In this document: in pieces, positions 9,217 to 18,005 of the stretch
How positions within the stretch are numbered: position 1 is the stretch's first letter
Layout of the letters: each line of letters starts with the position of its first letter
DNA from: Sulfitobacter sp. HNIBRBA3233
Lineage (GTDB): Bacteria; Pseudomonadota; Alphaproteobacteria; Rhodobacterales; Rhodobacteraceae
DNA length: 64,000 bases
NCBI RefSeq assembly: GCF_040149665.1
Contig: NZ_JBEFLP010000001.1
Span: 682,001-746,000, forward strand
Direction: 5' to 3'
Notes under the pieces: model-generated
Seen by the model: the letters and a program-made list of their open reading frames with translations, nothing else
Database searches by the model: none
Told to the model about the DNA's origin: nothing
Position numbers and translations under genes: made by a program

Positions 9217-10023
9217 ATGACCAACGGGGACGAGACGCAGCAGGACAAATGGTCCGATCTGGCGGCGCGCATGGCGTCCGGGGCGGCCATGGTGCTGATC
9301 GGCGCGTTGGGGGTATTTCTGGGCGGGCATGTGTTCCATGTCCTCGTGGCGCTGATCTGCGGGATGATGATCTGGGAACTGGTGGGCATGTTGCGCCCAG
9401 ACGCCAATCGCGGCCCGCTGTTGCTGGGCGGTTTTTCGGGCGTTGCGGTGCTGGCTTCGGTCTATCTGCCGGTCGGTTTTGCCTTGCCGTTGCTTCTGGC
9501 GCCCGCGCTTTTCGGATTTGGACAGCTTGACCGCAACCGCACGATCTTCATGTCGTTCACGGTGATGATCCTGCTGTCGGGTTTCGGCCTGATGCAGGTG
9601 CGCGATGACATGGGCGTGGGCTGGATGCTGTGGCTGGTTCTGGTGGTCGTTGTGACCGATGTGGTGGGCTATTTCGCCGGTCGCACCTTCGGCGGCCCGA
9701 AATTCTGGCCCCGCGTGAGCCCCAAGAAAACATGGTCCGGAACTGCCGCAGGCTGGGTTGCTGCCGCGATCGTCGGCCTGATCTTTTCGTTCAACACCGG
9801 TGTCGGCCTGCAACTCATCGGGATTTCCGTTGCGGTGTCGATGGCCTCGCAGATGGGCGATATGGCGGAATCCGGCATGAAACGGAAGATGGGCGTCAAG
9901 GACAGCTCGAACCTCATCCCCGGCCACGGCGGTCTGCTGGACCGTTTCGACGGGATGCTGGGTGCGTCGGTGTTCCTGCTGATCATCGGCCAGTTCATCG
10001 GCTTCCCGCCCGGTCTGGGATAA
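9217..10023 (+). CDS. cdsA: Phosphatidate cytidylyltransferase
   Basis: Inner-membrane enzyme that makes CDP-diacylglycerol from phosphatidate and CTP, the branch point of phospholipid synthesis. It has 268 residues with about seven hydrophobic helices. The C-terminal CdsA signature runs through SPKKTWSGTAAGW and then MGDMAESGMKRK..KDSS..IPGHGGLLDRFD. It starts seven bases after uppS and is followed three bases later by dxr, so it is translated from the same message. Confidence 0.95.
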   Translation: MTNGDETQQDKWSDLAARMASGAAMVLIGALGVFLGGHVFHVLVALICGMMIWELVGMLRPDANRGPLLLGGFSGVAVLASVYLPVGFALPLLLAPALFGFGQLDRNRTIFMSFTVMILLSGFGLMQVRDDMGVGWMLWLVLVVVVTDVVGYFAGRTFGGPKFWPRVSPKKTWSGTAAGWVAAAIVGLIFSFNTGVGLQLIGISVAVSMASQMGDMAESGMKRKMGVKDSSNLIPGHGGLLDRFDGMLGASVFLLIIGQFIGFPPGLG

Positions 10024-10026
10024 ACG

Positions 10027-11199
10027 ATGCGGCGGATCAGTATTTTCGGCGCGACCGGATCAATCGGGCAGAACACAATCGATCTGATCGCCCGGGCTCC
10101 GGATGACTACGATGTGGTGGCGCTGACCGGTGCCGGCAACATTGCCCAGCTCGCGCAGGACGCGATCCGCCTGCGCGCGGATATCGCCGTCACCGCGGAG
10201 GAGGGGCGTCTGGACGAGCTGCGCGATGCGCTCAACGGCAGCGGCGTGCAGGCCGCCGCAGGGGCCGCCGCCATTACCGAAGCCGCGAGCCGTCCTGCCG
10301 ACTGGATCATGTCCGCCATCGTCGGTGCGGCGGGCCTTGCCCCCGGTCTGGCGGCGCTGGGGCAGGGCAGCACGCTGGCGCTGGCCAACAAGGAATCGCT
10401 GGTCTGTGCCGGCCATCTGGTGAAATCCACAGCCGCGCGCCACGGTGCCGCGATCCTGCCTGTCGACAGCGAACATTCCGCCGTTTTCCAGGCGCTGATC
10501 GGCGAGGATATGTCGGCGGTCGAGCGGATCATCATCACCGCCTCGGGCGGCGCGTTCCGCGACTGGCCGATCGAGGATCTGCCGAAAGCGACAGTGGCAC
10601 AGGCCTCCAGCCATCCCAACTGGGACATGGGCCAGCGGATCACGGTCGATTCAGCGTCGATGTTCAACAAGGCCATGGAAGTCATTGAAACGCGGGAATT
10701 CTTCGGGGTCGATCCGGACCGGATCGAGGTGATCGTGCACCCGCAATCGATGATCCACGCGCTGGTGGGCTTCAACGACGGCGCGCTGATGGCCCATGTC
10801 GGCCCGCCCGATATGCGCCACGCCATCGGCTTTGCGCTGCACCACCCCGCGCGCCGCCACCTGCCGGTCGAGCGGCTGGACCTTGTCGCCATCGGCACTT
10901 TCGAATTCCGCCCGCCGGACGAGGCACGCTGGCCCGCGCTGCGCATCGCGCGCGAGGTCATGGCCCGCGGCGGATTGTCCGGGGCGGTGTTCAATGCCGC
11001 CAAGGAAACTGCGCTCGACGGGTTCATCGCGGGCCATATACGCTTTACCCAGATGGCCGATGTGGTGGCCGACACGCTTGACGCACTCGATGCACGCGGG
11101 GGTCATATTGATGCCACCATGACCCTTGATAACGTGCTCGAGGCAGACCATCTGGCACGCAAGGCCGCGGAATTGGCCATCAAAAAAAGGGCAGGATAG
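10027..11199 (+). CDS. dxr: 1-deoxy-D-xylulose 5-phosphate reductoisomerase
   Basis: NADPH-dependent second step of the MEP isoprenoid pathway. The N-terminal NADPH fold shows IFGATGSIGQNT. The catalytic region has ALANKESLV, DSEHSAVFQ and SGGAFRDWP, with the metal-binding aspartate and glutamate. The length of 390 residues is standard. It follows cdsA after three bases. Its partner pathway enzymes IspD and IspF are fused and encoded at 53.7-54.8 kb of this window. Its end is four bases from the TTG start of rseP. Confidence 0.97.
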   Translation: MRRISIFGATGSIGQNTIDLIARAPDDYDVVALTGAGNIAQLAQDAIRLRADIAVTAEEGRLDELRDALNGSGVQAAAGAAAITEAASRPADWIMSAIVGAAGLAPGLAALGQGSTLALANKESLVCAGHLVKSTAARHGAAILPVDSEHSAVFQALIGEDMSAVERIIITASGGAFRDWPIEDLPKATVAQASSHPNWDMGQRITVDSASMFNKAMEVIETREFFGVDPDRIEVIVHPQSMIHALVGFNDGALMAHVGPPDMRHAIGFALHHPARRHLPVERLDLVAIGTFEFRPPDEARWPALRIAREVMARGGLSGAVFNAAKETALDGFIAGHIRFTQMADVVADTLDALDARGGHIDATMTLDNVLEADHLARKAAELAIKKRAG

Positions 11200-11203
11200 C
11201 ACA

Positions 11204-12556
11204 TTGGATTTCGTAACTCTGGTCCCGCAGTTCGGCGGGCTCATCTGGACTATTCTTGCGTTTATCGTCGCGCTGTCGGTGATCGTGGCGATCCACGAAT
11301 ACGGCCATTACATCGTCGGACGCTGGTGCGGGATCAAGGCGGATGTGTTCTCGCTCGGGTTCGGACCGGTGTTGTTCGCGCGCAATGATAAGCACGGCAC
11401 CCGCTGGCAGATCGCCGCCTTGCCCTTCGGCGGCTATGTGAAGTTCGCAGGCGACGCCAACGCGGCCTCCGGCAAGGACGAAGGCGCGATGCAGGAGGCT
11501 GCCGCCGATCCCAAGCGCCTGCGCGCCACGATGCACGGCGCTCCCCTCTGGGCACGGGCGCTGACTGTCGCGGCCGGTCCGGTGTTCAACTTCGCATTGT
11601 CGATCATCATCTTCGCGGGCATCGCGATGAGCCTTGGCACCGTCAAGGAACCGCTGACCGTGGACGCGCTGAAACCCATGCCGGATCTGGTCGAGGGGCT
11701 GGAGCAGGGCGATGTCATCACCGCCATAGCGGGGCGGCCGATCCCGTCGCAGGACGATCTTGACGCCTATATGGACTACATGGGCAATCTGCCGGTCGAA
11801 CGCGCGCTGGACTACACGGTGGAGCGGGACGGGACCGAACGCATCGTGCCGGGGCCTTATCCGTTGCCCGCGCTCGTTGGCGGTGTCGGCCCCGAAACAG
11901 CGGCTTTCGAGGCGGGGCTGCAAAGCGGCGATGTCATCACGGCAATCGACGGCAATCCGATCTTTGCCTTCCAGCAACTCAAGGACGCTGTTGAAAGCTC
12001 GGAAGGGCGCCCGCTGCTGCTGGACGTGTGGCGGGGCGGCGAGACACTGAACTTTACGCTGGTGCCGAAATCCACGGACGAACCGCAGCCCGACGGCAGC
12101 TTCGTCAACGTGCTGCGCATCGGTATCTCGAGCGACAGCGCCATCACGGCAGCCACCGAAACACCCAGCCTGACCGAGGCGATCGGCAGCGGGTTCGCAG
12201 GCACATGGCGCATCATCAAGGGGTCGATTTCGGGCCTTTGGCACATGGTGACGGGCGCGATCAGCACCTGCAACATGTCCGGGCCCGTCGGAATCGCCAA
12301 AGTGTCCGGCGCGATGGCCAGTCAGGGCGCCACCAGCTTCATCAACTTCATTGCCGTGCTCAGCACCGCCGTGGGTCTGCTGAACCTCTTTCCGATCCCG
12401 GCTCTCGACGGGGGGCATCTGACCTTCTACGCCTACGAGGCCGTAAGAGGAAAACCGCCCAGCGACGGCGCGCTTCGGATCCTGATGACGGTCGGGCTGA
12501 CCTTGGTACTGGCCCTGATGCTGTTTGCGCTCGGGAACGATCTTTTCTGCCCCTGA
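11204..12556 (+). CDS. rseP: RIP metalloprotease RseP (site-2 protease), TTG start
   Basis: Inner-membrane zinc protease that cuts membrane-bound anti-sigma factors and signal-peptide remnants. The first helix carries the zinc motif HEYGH, and the last part carries LFPIPALDGGHL, whose aspartate is the third zinc ligand. Two PDZ domains lie between (about residues 125-290). No ATG fits: the frame's upstream ATG at 11126 is inside dxr, and TTG at 11204 gives 450 residues, the normal length, starting four bases after dxr. Its grouping with bamA fits a role in envelope quality control. Confidence 0.95.
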   Translation: MDFVTLVPQFGGLIWTILAFIVALSVIVAIHEYGHYIVGRWCGIKADVFSLGFGPVLFARNDKHGTRWQIAALPFGGYVKFAGDANAASGKDEGAMQEAAADPKRLRATMHGAPLWARALTVAAGPVFNFALSIIIFAGIAMSLGTVKEPLTVDALKPMPDLVEGLEQGDVITAIAGRPIPSQDDLDAYMDYMGNLPVERALDYTVERDGTERIVPGPYPLPALVGGVGPETAAFEAGLQSGDVITAIDGNPIFAFQQLKDAVESSEGRPLLLDVWRGGETLNFTLVPKSTDEPQPDGSFVNVLRIGISSDSAITAATETPSLTEAIGSGFAGTWRIIKGSISGLWHMVTGAISTCNMSGPVGIAKVSGAMASQGATSFINFIAVLSTAVGLLNLFPIPALDGGHLTFYAYEAVRGKPPSDGALRILMTVGLTLVLALMLFALGNDLFCP

Positions 12557-12676
12557 GAACAAACAAATGCGCCGGCAGGGCCAAATGCCACGATTTCGCC
12601 ACAATTGGCCCAATCGAGTGACACAATCGCCTGTCAGGGATGTGTGCGACCGAAGCAAACAAGCAGGAGCGCTTCA

Positions 12677-12802
12677 ATGCAAACCTTGACCAGAGGCTAC
12701 CGTGGCTTGAGCGTTCTTATGGACCTCAACTGGGACCGCGCACTCTATTTCTGCACCATCGTCTTTGCGCTCTGCGCAGGAGCGTATCTGGGCAGCCTCT
12801 GA
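12677..12802 (+). CDS. Small single-helix membrane protein (41 residues)
   Basis: A short frame with a strong AGGAG ribosome site seven bases before its ATG. The product has a basic N-terminus (TLTRGYRG) and one hydrophobic helix (about residues 22-41) ending in GAYLGSL. I believe similar short proteins occur before bamA in other Rhodobacteraceae, but I cannot run a search here. Function unknown. It sits between rseP and bamA on the same strand, so it may act in the envelope or be a free-standing small membrane peptide. Confidence 0.7.
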   Translation: MQTLTRGYRGLSVLMDLNWDRALYFCTIVFALCAGAYLGSL

Positions 12803-12830
12803 CCCGCGTCAAATTCGAGTCTTTCATCGC

Positions 12831-12858
12831 ATGGCCCGTGTCCGACGACGCGGGCCAT
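12831..12858. terminator. Inverted repeat after the 41-residue protein gene
   Basis: ATGGCCCG (12831-12838) and CGGGCCAT (12851-12858) are perfect eight-base arms with a 12-base loop. It lies 28 bases after the small gene and before the bamA promoter, which fits a terminator, but there is no following T-run, so it could instead stabilise the message end. Confidence 0.45.
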
Positions 12859-12888
12859 TCGGCGTTTGAAAAAAGGGCCGTGATGGTT

Positions 12889-12917
12889 TTGACAAGTGGG
12901 GGCGCTGCGGGTACTCA
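12889..12917 (+). promoter_or_regulatory. Probable bamA promoter
   Basis: A perfect TTGACA -35 box (12889-12894), a 17-base spacer and a weak TACTCA -10 box (12912-12917). The predicted start of transcription would leave a leader of about 30 bases before the bamA ATG. The -10 match is poor; the -35 match and spacing are good. Confidence 0.5.
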
Positions 12918-12952
12918 GGTTGGCAACGGTGTCTATAAGAGTGGTATAAACC

Positions 12953-15310
12953 ATGAGACTGGGGTCAGCAGCACGCTTCACGCGTGGCATTGAGCGTACG
13001 TCATCTACGAACTCGGCCCTTACGGGTCTTGCCTTTTCATTACTGGTCACAACGGCCTGGATCGCTCCGGCGCCACAGGTGTCCGCGCAGCAGTACCAGT
13101 TCAACACAGTCCGGATCGAGGGCAACCAGCGGATCGGCGACAGCGCCATCCTTGGGCAGGCCGGAATCGTCCGGGGCCAGCCGCTGAGCGCGGGTGAGCT
13201 GAACGACGCCTACCAGCGCCTGAACACTTCGGGCCTGTTCGAAGCGGTCGAGATCACGCCGCAGGGCGGAACGCTGCTTATCACCGTGACCGAACTGCCG
13301 ACGATCAACCGGATCTCATTCGAGGGCAACGCGCGCATCAAGGATGACGCGCTGGAGCAGGTCATCTCCTCCACATCGCGCCGGGTGTTCAACCCTGCGC
13401 AGGCCGAACGCGACGCCAACGCCATTGCCGAGGCCTATGCCAACGATGGCCGGCTGGCCGCACGGGTCCAGCCAAAGGTGATCAAGCGCAACCAGAACCG
13501 CGTCGACCTGGTGTTCGAGATTTTCGAGGGCGACAACGTCGAGGTGGAGCGCCTGAGCTTTATCGGCAACCGCGAATATTCCGACCGCCGCCTGCGCCGC
13601 GTGCTGGGGACCAAGCAGGCCGGTCTGTTCCGCCGCCTGATCCGCCGCGATACCTTTGTCGAGGATCGTGTGGAATTCGACAAACAGCTGCTGCGCGATT
13701 TCTACCTCTCGCGCGGCTACGTCGACATGCGGATCAACTCGGTCAACGCCCAGCTGACCGAAGAGCGCGACGGGTATTTCGTCGGCTTCAACATTCAGGA
13801 AGGCCAGCAATTCAAGTTCGGCGACGTTTCGGTCACTTCCGAATTGCCCAACGTGGACGGTGACGCCTATGCCCGTATCGTCAAGGTGCGTCCCGGTGTC
13901 GTCTATTCCCCGACACTGGTCGAATCCGATATCGCGCGTCTGGAACGTCAGGCGATCCGCGACGGCGTCGATTTCATGCGGGTCGAACCGCGGATCACCC
14001 GCAACGACCGGGATCTGACGCTGGATGTCGAATTCCTGCTCACCCGCGGCGAGCGCATTTTCGTCGAGCGCATCGATATCGAAGGCAACACCGCCACGCT
14101 TGACCGCGTGGTCCGCCGTCAGTTCGACAGCGTCGAGGGCGATCCCTTCAATCCGCGCGAAATCCGGCAGGCGGCCGAGCGTATCCGTGCCCTCGGCTAT
14201 TTCGAGACGGCAGAGGTGAACGCGCGCGAGGGGTCGAGCCCCGAGCAGGTGATCGTGGACGTCGATGTCGAGGAAAAGCCGACAGGCTCGCTCAATTTCG
14301 GCGGCTCGTTCTCGTCCAACGACGGTTTCGGTCTCGCGATCAGCTTCGCCGAGGAAAACTTCCTCGGACGCGGGCAGAAGCTTTATCTCAACCTTTCCAC
14401 CGCCACCGAAGCACGTCGCTACGGGCTGAACTTTGTCGAACCTGCCCTGCTGGGACGCGACGTGTCGTTCGGTCTGCGGCTTGATTACGCGGAAACCAAT
14501 TCGTCCTTCTCGACCTATGACGCAGAGCGTTTCACATTCGAGCCGAGCCTGACTTTCCCGGTCAGCGAAAACGGCCGTCTGCAACTTCGCTATACAGCGC
14601 AGGAGATCGAGGTGAAGGAGCGCGATCCGGTCATCAACGGTCTGGTCGTTCAGGACGATATCGACGCGGGCGCGCTGCTCAGCTCCTCCATCGGGTATGA
14701 ATACAGCTACGACACCCGCCGCACCGGGCTGGACCCGAACGCCGGTGTGCTGTTCCGCTTCAGCCAGGACCTTGGCGGGCTTGGCGGCGATCAGGAATAT
14801 ATCCGCACCACCGCACAGCTGATCGGCGAACGCCGCATCTTCAACGAGGAAGTTACCCTGCGCGCCTCGCTTTCGGGCGGCGCACTGGCATGGCGGGGCG
14901 GGAACAACCGTGCGGTCGACCGCTTCGTGCTGACACCATCGCAGATGCGCGGCTTTGAACCCGGCGGCATCGGCCCGCGCGAGACCAGCGCAGCCGAAGG
15001 CGACACGCTGGGCGGCAACATGTACGTTGTCGGGCGTCTTGAGGCGGAATTCCCGCTGGGCCTGCCGGAAGAATACGGCATTCGCGGCGGTGTCTTCTAC
15101 GATGTGGGCAACCTTTGGGATCTCTCCGACGTCAATCTGGGCGGTGCGACCGTCAGCGGCGAAAGCGGGTCCTTCCGCCATGTGATCGGGTTTTCGATCT
15201 TCTGGGATACCCCTGTGGGCCCGCTCCAGTTCAACGTCTCCGATGCGATCCGCAAGGAAGACTTCGACCGCGAGCAGAAGTTCGAAGTGACCCTGCAGAC
15301 CCAGTTCTGA
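12953..15310 (+). CDS. bamA: Outer membrane protein assembly factor BamA
   Basis: Central barrel of the BAM complex that folds beta-barrel proteins into the outer membrane. The 785-residue product has a signal peptide with cleavage near VSAQ|Q (about residue 46). Five POTRA domains follow (about 48-390), each with the pattern seen in VRIEGNQRI, ISFEGNARI, LSFIGNREY and IDIEGNTAT. The C-terminal surface-antigen barrel contains the conserved RGFEPGGIGPR (the xRGF lid-lock motif) and ends in an aromatic residue (QTQF). The signal peptide is long, so a later start is possible, but none has a better ribosome site. Confidence 0.97.
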   Translation: MRLGSAARFTRGIERTSSTNSALTGLAFSLLVTTAWIAPAPQVSAQQYQFNTVRIEGNQRIGDSAILGQAGIVRGQPLSAGELNDAYQRLNTSGLFEAVEITPQGGTLLITVTELPTINRISFEGNARIKDDALEQVISSTSRRVFNPAQAERDANAIAEAYANDGRLAARVQPKVIKRNQNRVDLVFEIFEGDNVEVERLSFIGNREYSDRRLRRVLGTKQAGLFRRLIRRDTFVEDRVEFDKQLLRDFYLSRGYVDMRINSVNAQLTEERDGYFVGFNIQEGQQFKFGDVSVTSELPNVDGDAYARIVKVRPGVVYSPTLVESDIARLERQAIRDGVDFMRVEPRITRNDRDLTLDVEFLLTRGERIFVERIDIEGNTATLDRVVRRQFDSVEGDPFNPREIRQAAERIRALGYFETAEVNAREGSSPEQVIVDVDVEEKPTGSLNFGGSFSSNDGFGLAISFAEENFLGRGQKLYLNLSTATEARRYGLNFVEPALLGRDVSFGLRLDYAETNSSFSTYDAERFTFEPSLTFPVSENGRLQLRYTAQEIEVKERDPVINGLVVQDDIDAGALLSSSIGYEYSYDTRRTGLDPNAGVLFRFSQDLGGLGGDQEYIRTTAQLIGERRIFNEEVTLRASLSGGALAWRGGNNRAVDRFVLTPSQMRGFEPGGIGPRETSAAEGDTLGGNMYVVGRLEAEFPLGLPEEYGIRGGVFYDVGNLWDLSDVNLGGATVSGESGSFRHVIGFSIFWDTPVGPLQFNVSDAIRKEDFDREQKFEVTLQTQF

Positions 15311-15314
15311 TCCG

Positions 15315-15893
15315 GTGACGGGCCGGTTTCTATCCTGTGTTCTGGCGGCAGGTCTTTTCCTGTCGCCGCACGCCGCCTTGGCGCAGGACACACCGCCCTC
15401 GACCCCCATCCTGACCATCGACAGCGAGCGGCTGTTTCTCAGCAGTGATTTCGGCCAGCGCGTTGCCGCCGAGATCGAGGCGCGCGGCAACGAACTGGCC
15501 AGCGAAAACCGCCGGATCGAGGCAGAGCTTGCCGCCGAGGAGCAGGAACTGACCAACCGGCGCGCCGAGATGACCGCAGAAGAATTCCGCCCCCTCGCGG
15601 ATGATTTTGACGCCCGCGTTCAGCAGACCCGCGCCGCACAGGCCGCCAAGTCCCGCGCGCTCAACAGTCTTCTGGACCGCGAGCGCGAGATTTTTCTGGG
15701 CGCGGCTGGTCCGGTGCTTCAGGAATTGATGGAAGACGTCGGGGCCAGCGTGGTTCTGGAGCGCAGGACCGTCTTCATCAGCACCAACAGCAGCGACATC
15801 ACGGCAGCGGCGATTGCGCGGATCAATGATGTGCTCGGCGCGGGTGAAACCCTTGAACGCGCGCCCGAAAGCGCCCCTGCGAACCCCGACTAG
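15315..15893 (+). CDS. Skp/OmpH-family periplasmic chaperone
   Basis: Holds unfolded outer-membrane proteins in the periplasm for delivery to BamA. It has 192 residues with a signal peptide (cleavage near ALA|Q, about residue 24). A long coiled-coil region (about 55-125) is rich in Glu, Ala, Arg and Gln, as expected for Skp tentacles. The conserved start of the mature part ([10 protein letters not shown]) matches the OmpH family. It starts four bases after bamA, which supports the assignment. Confidence 0.88.
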   Translation: MTGRFLSCVLAAGLFLSPHAALAQDTPPSTPILTIDSERLFLSSDFGQRVAAEIEARGNELASENRRIEAELAAEEQELTNRRAEMTAEEFRPLADDFDARVQQTRAAQAAKSRALNSLLDREREIFLGAAGPVLQELMEDVGASVVLERRTVFISTNSSDITAAAIARINDVLGAGETLERAPESAPANPD

Positions 15894-15907
15894 CGGGCCT
15901 CGCACGC

Positions 15908-15935
15908 TTGCCCAAGCGGGGCGAAGTTGCTAGCA
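15908..15935 (+). promoter_or_regulatory. Possible fabZ promoter
   Basis: TTGCCC (15908-15913), a 16-base spacer and CTAGCA (15930-15935) resemble a weak sigma-70 promoter between skp and fabZ. The GCTAG core also appears before lipA. This is a pattern-based guess; read-through from skp would serve as well. Confidence 0.3.
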
Positions 15936-15970
15936 CCGGACAGGCCGGTTGCCAAAGCGAAGGAAGACAC

Positions 15971-16441
15971 ATGACCGACGAGCTCAAGCGCGCGGATATC
16001 CACACCATCCAGCGGATCTTGCCCCACCGCTATCCCTTTCTTCTGGTCGACAAGGTCGAAGAGATCGACGGAACCACCTCTGCCGTGGGCTACAAGAACG
16101 TCACCATGAACGAGCCGCATTTTCAGGGCCACTTTCCCGGCAGCCCGATCATGCCCGGCGTCACCATTGTCGAGGCGATGGCCCAGACCGCAGGCGTGAT
16201 GATCGGCGTGGCGCTCGACCAGCTCGACACCGACATGCTGATCTATTTCATGTCCATCGATAACTGCAAATTCCGCCGCAAGGTGATCCCCGGCGACGTG
16301 GTGCGCATGGACGTCAAGACCGTGCGCGGCAAACCCGGCGGCAAGATCTGGAAGTTCTCCGGCGTCGCCACCGTCGACGGTGAAATGGCCGCCGAGGCCG
16401 AATTCATGGCGATGCTCGACCTGCCCAAAGGGGACGGCTGA
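15971..16441 (+). CDS. fabZ: 3-hydroxyacyl-[acyl-carrier-protein] dehydratase
   Basis: Hot-dog fold dehydratase of fatty acid synthesis, which also sets the supply of 3-hydroxyacyl-ACP for lipid A. The active-site block [20 protein letters not shown] carries the catalytic histidine and glutamate, and the N-terminal [14 protein letters not shown] is the family signature. The length is 156 residues. The ATG at 15971 follows a GGAAG ribosome site. The stop TGA shares one base with the ATG of lpxA, so the two are translationally coupled. Confidence 0.97.
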   Translation: MTDELKRADIHTIQRILPHRYPFLLVDKVEEIDGTTSAVGYKNVTMNEPHFQGHFPGSPIMPGVTIVEAMAQTAGVMIGVALDQLDTDMLIYFMSIDNCKFRRKVIPGDVVRMDVKTVRGKPGGKIWKFSGVATVDGEMAAEAEFMAMLDLPKGDG

Positions 16442-17220
16442 TGGCCACGCATCCCAGCGCCGTGATTGAACAAGGCGCGCAGGTCGATCCCAGTGCCGAG
16501 ATCGGGCCGTTCTGCGTGATCGGGCCCGAGGTCACGATCGGCGCGAGGGTCGTGCTGAAATCGCATGTTGTGGTGACCGGCAAGACGACGATCGGCGAGG
16601 AAACGACCGTGTTCCCCTTTGCCGTGATCGGCGAGATCCCGCAGGACCTCAAGTTCAAGGGCGAAGCCTCCCGGCTGGAGATCGGTGCGCGCAACCGCAT
16701 CCGCGAGCATGTGACGATGAACTGCGGCACCGAAGGCGGTGGCGGCATCACGCGGATCGGGGACGACGGGCTGTTCATGGCAGGCTGTCACATCGCCCAT
16801 GACGCGCAGGTCGGCAACCGCGTGATCGTGGTGAACAATGCCGCCGTGGCGGGCCATTGCGTGATCGAGGACGAAGTCATCATCGGCGGGCTGTCCGGCA
16901 TCCACCAATGGGTTCGCATCGGGCGCGGCGCGATCATCGGCGCGGTCACGATGGTGACCAACGATGTCATCCCCTACGGTCTGGTGCAGGCGCCCCGCGG
17001 GCATCTTGACGGCCTGAACCTTGTCGGGCTGAAACGCCGCGGCGTGGCGCGCAGCGACATCACCGCCCTGCGGGCCGCCTTCCAGATGCTGGCGCAGGGC
17101 GAAGGCACGTTTCACGACCGCGCCGACCGGCTGGGCCGCGAAACGGAAAGCACCTATGTCCGCGAGATTGTCGATTTCGTGATGGCCGATACCGGGCGTC
17201 ACTTCCTGACGCCGAAATGA
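16441..17220 (+). CDS. lpxA: UDP-N-acetylglucosamine acyltransferase
   Basis: First enzyme of lipid A synthesis. It moves a 3-hydroxyacyl chain from ACP to UDP-GlcNAc. The left-handed beta-helix hexapeptide repeats run from about residue 3 to 185 (AEIGPF, VTIGAR, TTIGEE, VIIGGL and so on), followed by the alpha-helical C-terminus. The catalytic histidine region MAGCHIAHDAQVG is present. The length of 259 residues is normal. It overlaps fabZ by one base and lpxI by four bases (ATGA). Confidence 0.97.
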   Translation: MATHPSAVIEQGAQVDPSAEIGPFCVIGPEVTIGARVVLKSHVVVTGKTTIGEETTVFPFAVIGEIPQDLKFKGEASRLEIGARNRIREHVTMNCGTEGGGGITRIGDDGLFMAGCHIAHDAQVGNRVIVVNNAAVAGHCVIEDEVIIGGLSGIHQWVRIGRGAIIGAVTMVTNDVIPYGLVQAPRGHLDGLNLVGLKRRGVARSDITALRAAFQMLAQGEGTFHDRADRLGRETESTYVREIVDFVMADTGRHFLTPK

Positions 17221-18005
17221 CGCTGGCGCTGATCGCCGGGCGCGGGACCTTGCCCGCCGCCGTCGCGGCCGCCGCCAGCGCACAGCCCGTTGTCTGCGCC
17301 TATGAGGGCACCTCTCCCGAGGGCCTCGACATCGATCTGACCTTTCGGCTGGAAACGCTGGGCACGCTGCTTGTGCGCCTTGGTGAACGCGGTGTGACGC
17401 AGGTCTGTTTCGCGGGTGGCATCGACCGTCCGCAGCTTGACCCGACCAAGCTTGATTCCGAAACCGCGCCGCTTGTCCCGCTGTTCATGGAAGCCTTGCA
17501 AAAGGGGGACGACGGGGCCTTGCGCGTGGTGATGGACCTGTTCGAGCGTACCGGCTTCACCGTTCTCGGCGCGGATGAGGTCGCCCCCGATCTGTTGGCG
17601 AAGGGGGGTGTGCACAGTGAACTCTGGCCCGACGCCGCGATGCGCCGCGACGCCGAAATCGCGGCAGAGCATATCCTAGAGCTTTCCGCAAAGGACATCG
17701 GTCAGGCCTGCGTCGCGGGCAATGGCACGTTGCGCGCGATGGAAGATGCGGCGGGCACCGATGCCATGCTGGCGGGGCTGGGTGATCGCGGCGCGGGGGC
17801 GATCCTGTTCAAGGGGCCGAAGGCCGGGCAGACCCGCAAGATCGATCTGCCGACCGTCGGTCCCGAAACCTTCATCGCCGCCGCCCGCGCCGGTCTGCGC
17901 GGCGTGGTCGTGGACGCGGGCGATGTGATCGTGCTCGACGCCCCCCGCTGCACGGCGCTGGCGGATGAACACGGGCTCGTTTTCTGGGCCCGAACCGGCG
18001 AATGA
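17217..18005 (+). CDS. lpxI: UDP-2,3-diacylglucosamine pyrophosphatase LpxI
   Basis: Hydrolyses UDP-2,3-diacylglucosamine to lipid X, the step done by LpxH in gammaproteobacteria. The sequence shows the LpxI (DUF1009) pattern: the start LALIAGRGTLPAAV, the FAGGIDRP block, and late motifs ILFKGPKAGQTRKIDLPTVG and VVVDAGDVIVLD. The length is 262 residues. It lies between lpxA and lpxB with four-base overlaps on both sides, exactly the context in which the family was recognised. Confidence 0.95.
   Translation: MTLALIAGRGTLPAAVAAAASAQPVVCAYEGTSPEGLDIDLTFRLETLGTLLVRLGERGVTQVCFAGGIDRPQLDPTKLDSETAPLVPLFMEALQKGDDGALRVVMDLFERTGFTVLGADEVAPDLLAKGGVHSELWPDAAMRRDAEIAAEHILELSAKDIGQACVAGNGTLRAMEDAAGTDAMLAGLGDRGAGAILFKGPKAGQTRKIDLPTVGPETFIAAARAGLRGVVVDAGDVIVLDAPRCTALADEHGLVFWARTGE

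Noticed and set aside
13316..15556. Very long open frame (about 746 codons) on the minus strand opposite bamA and skp
   Set aside because: It is the mirror of a well-supported gene in GC-rich DNA, has low-complexity composition and no recognisable domain.
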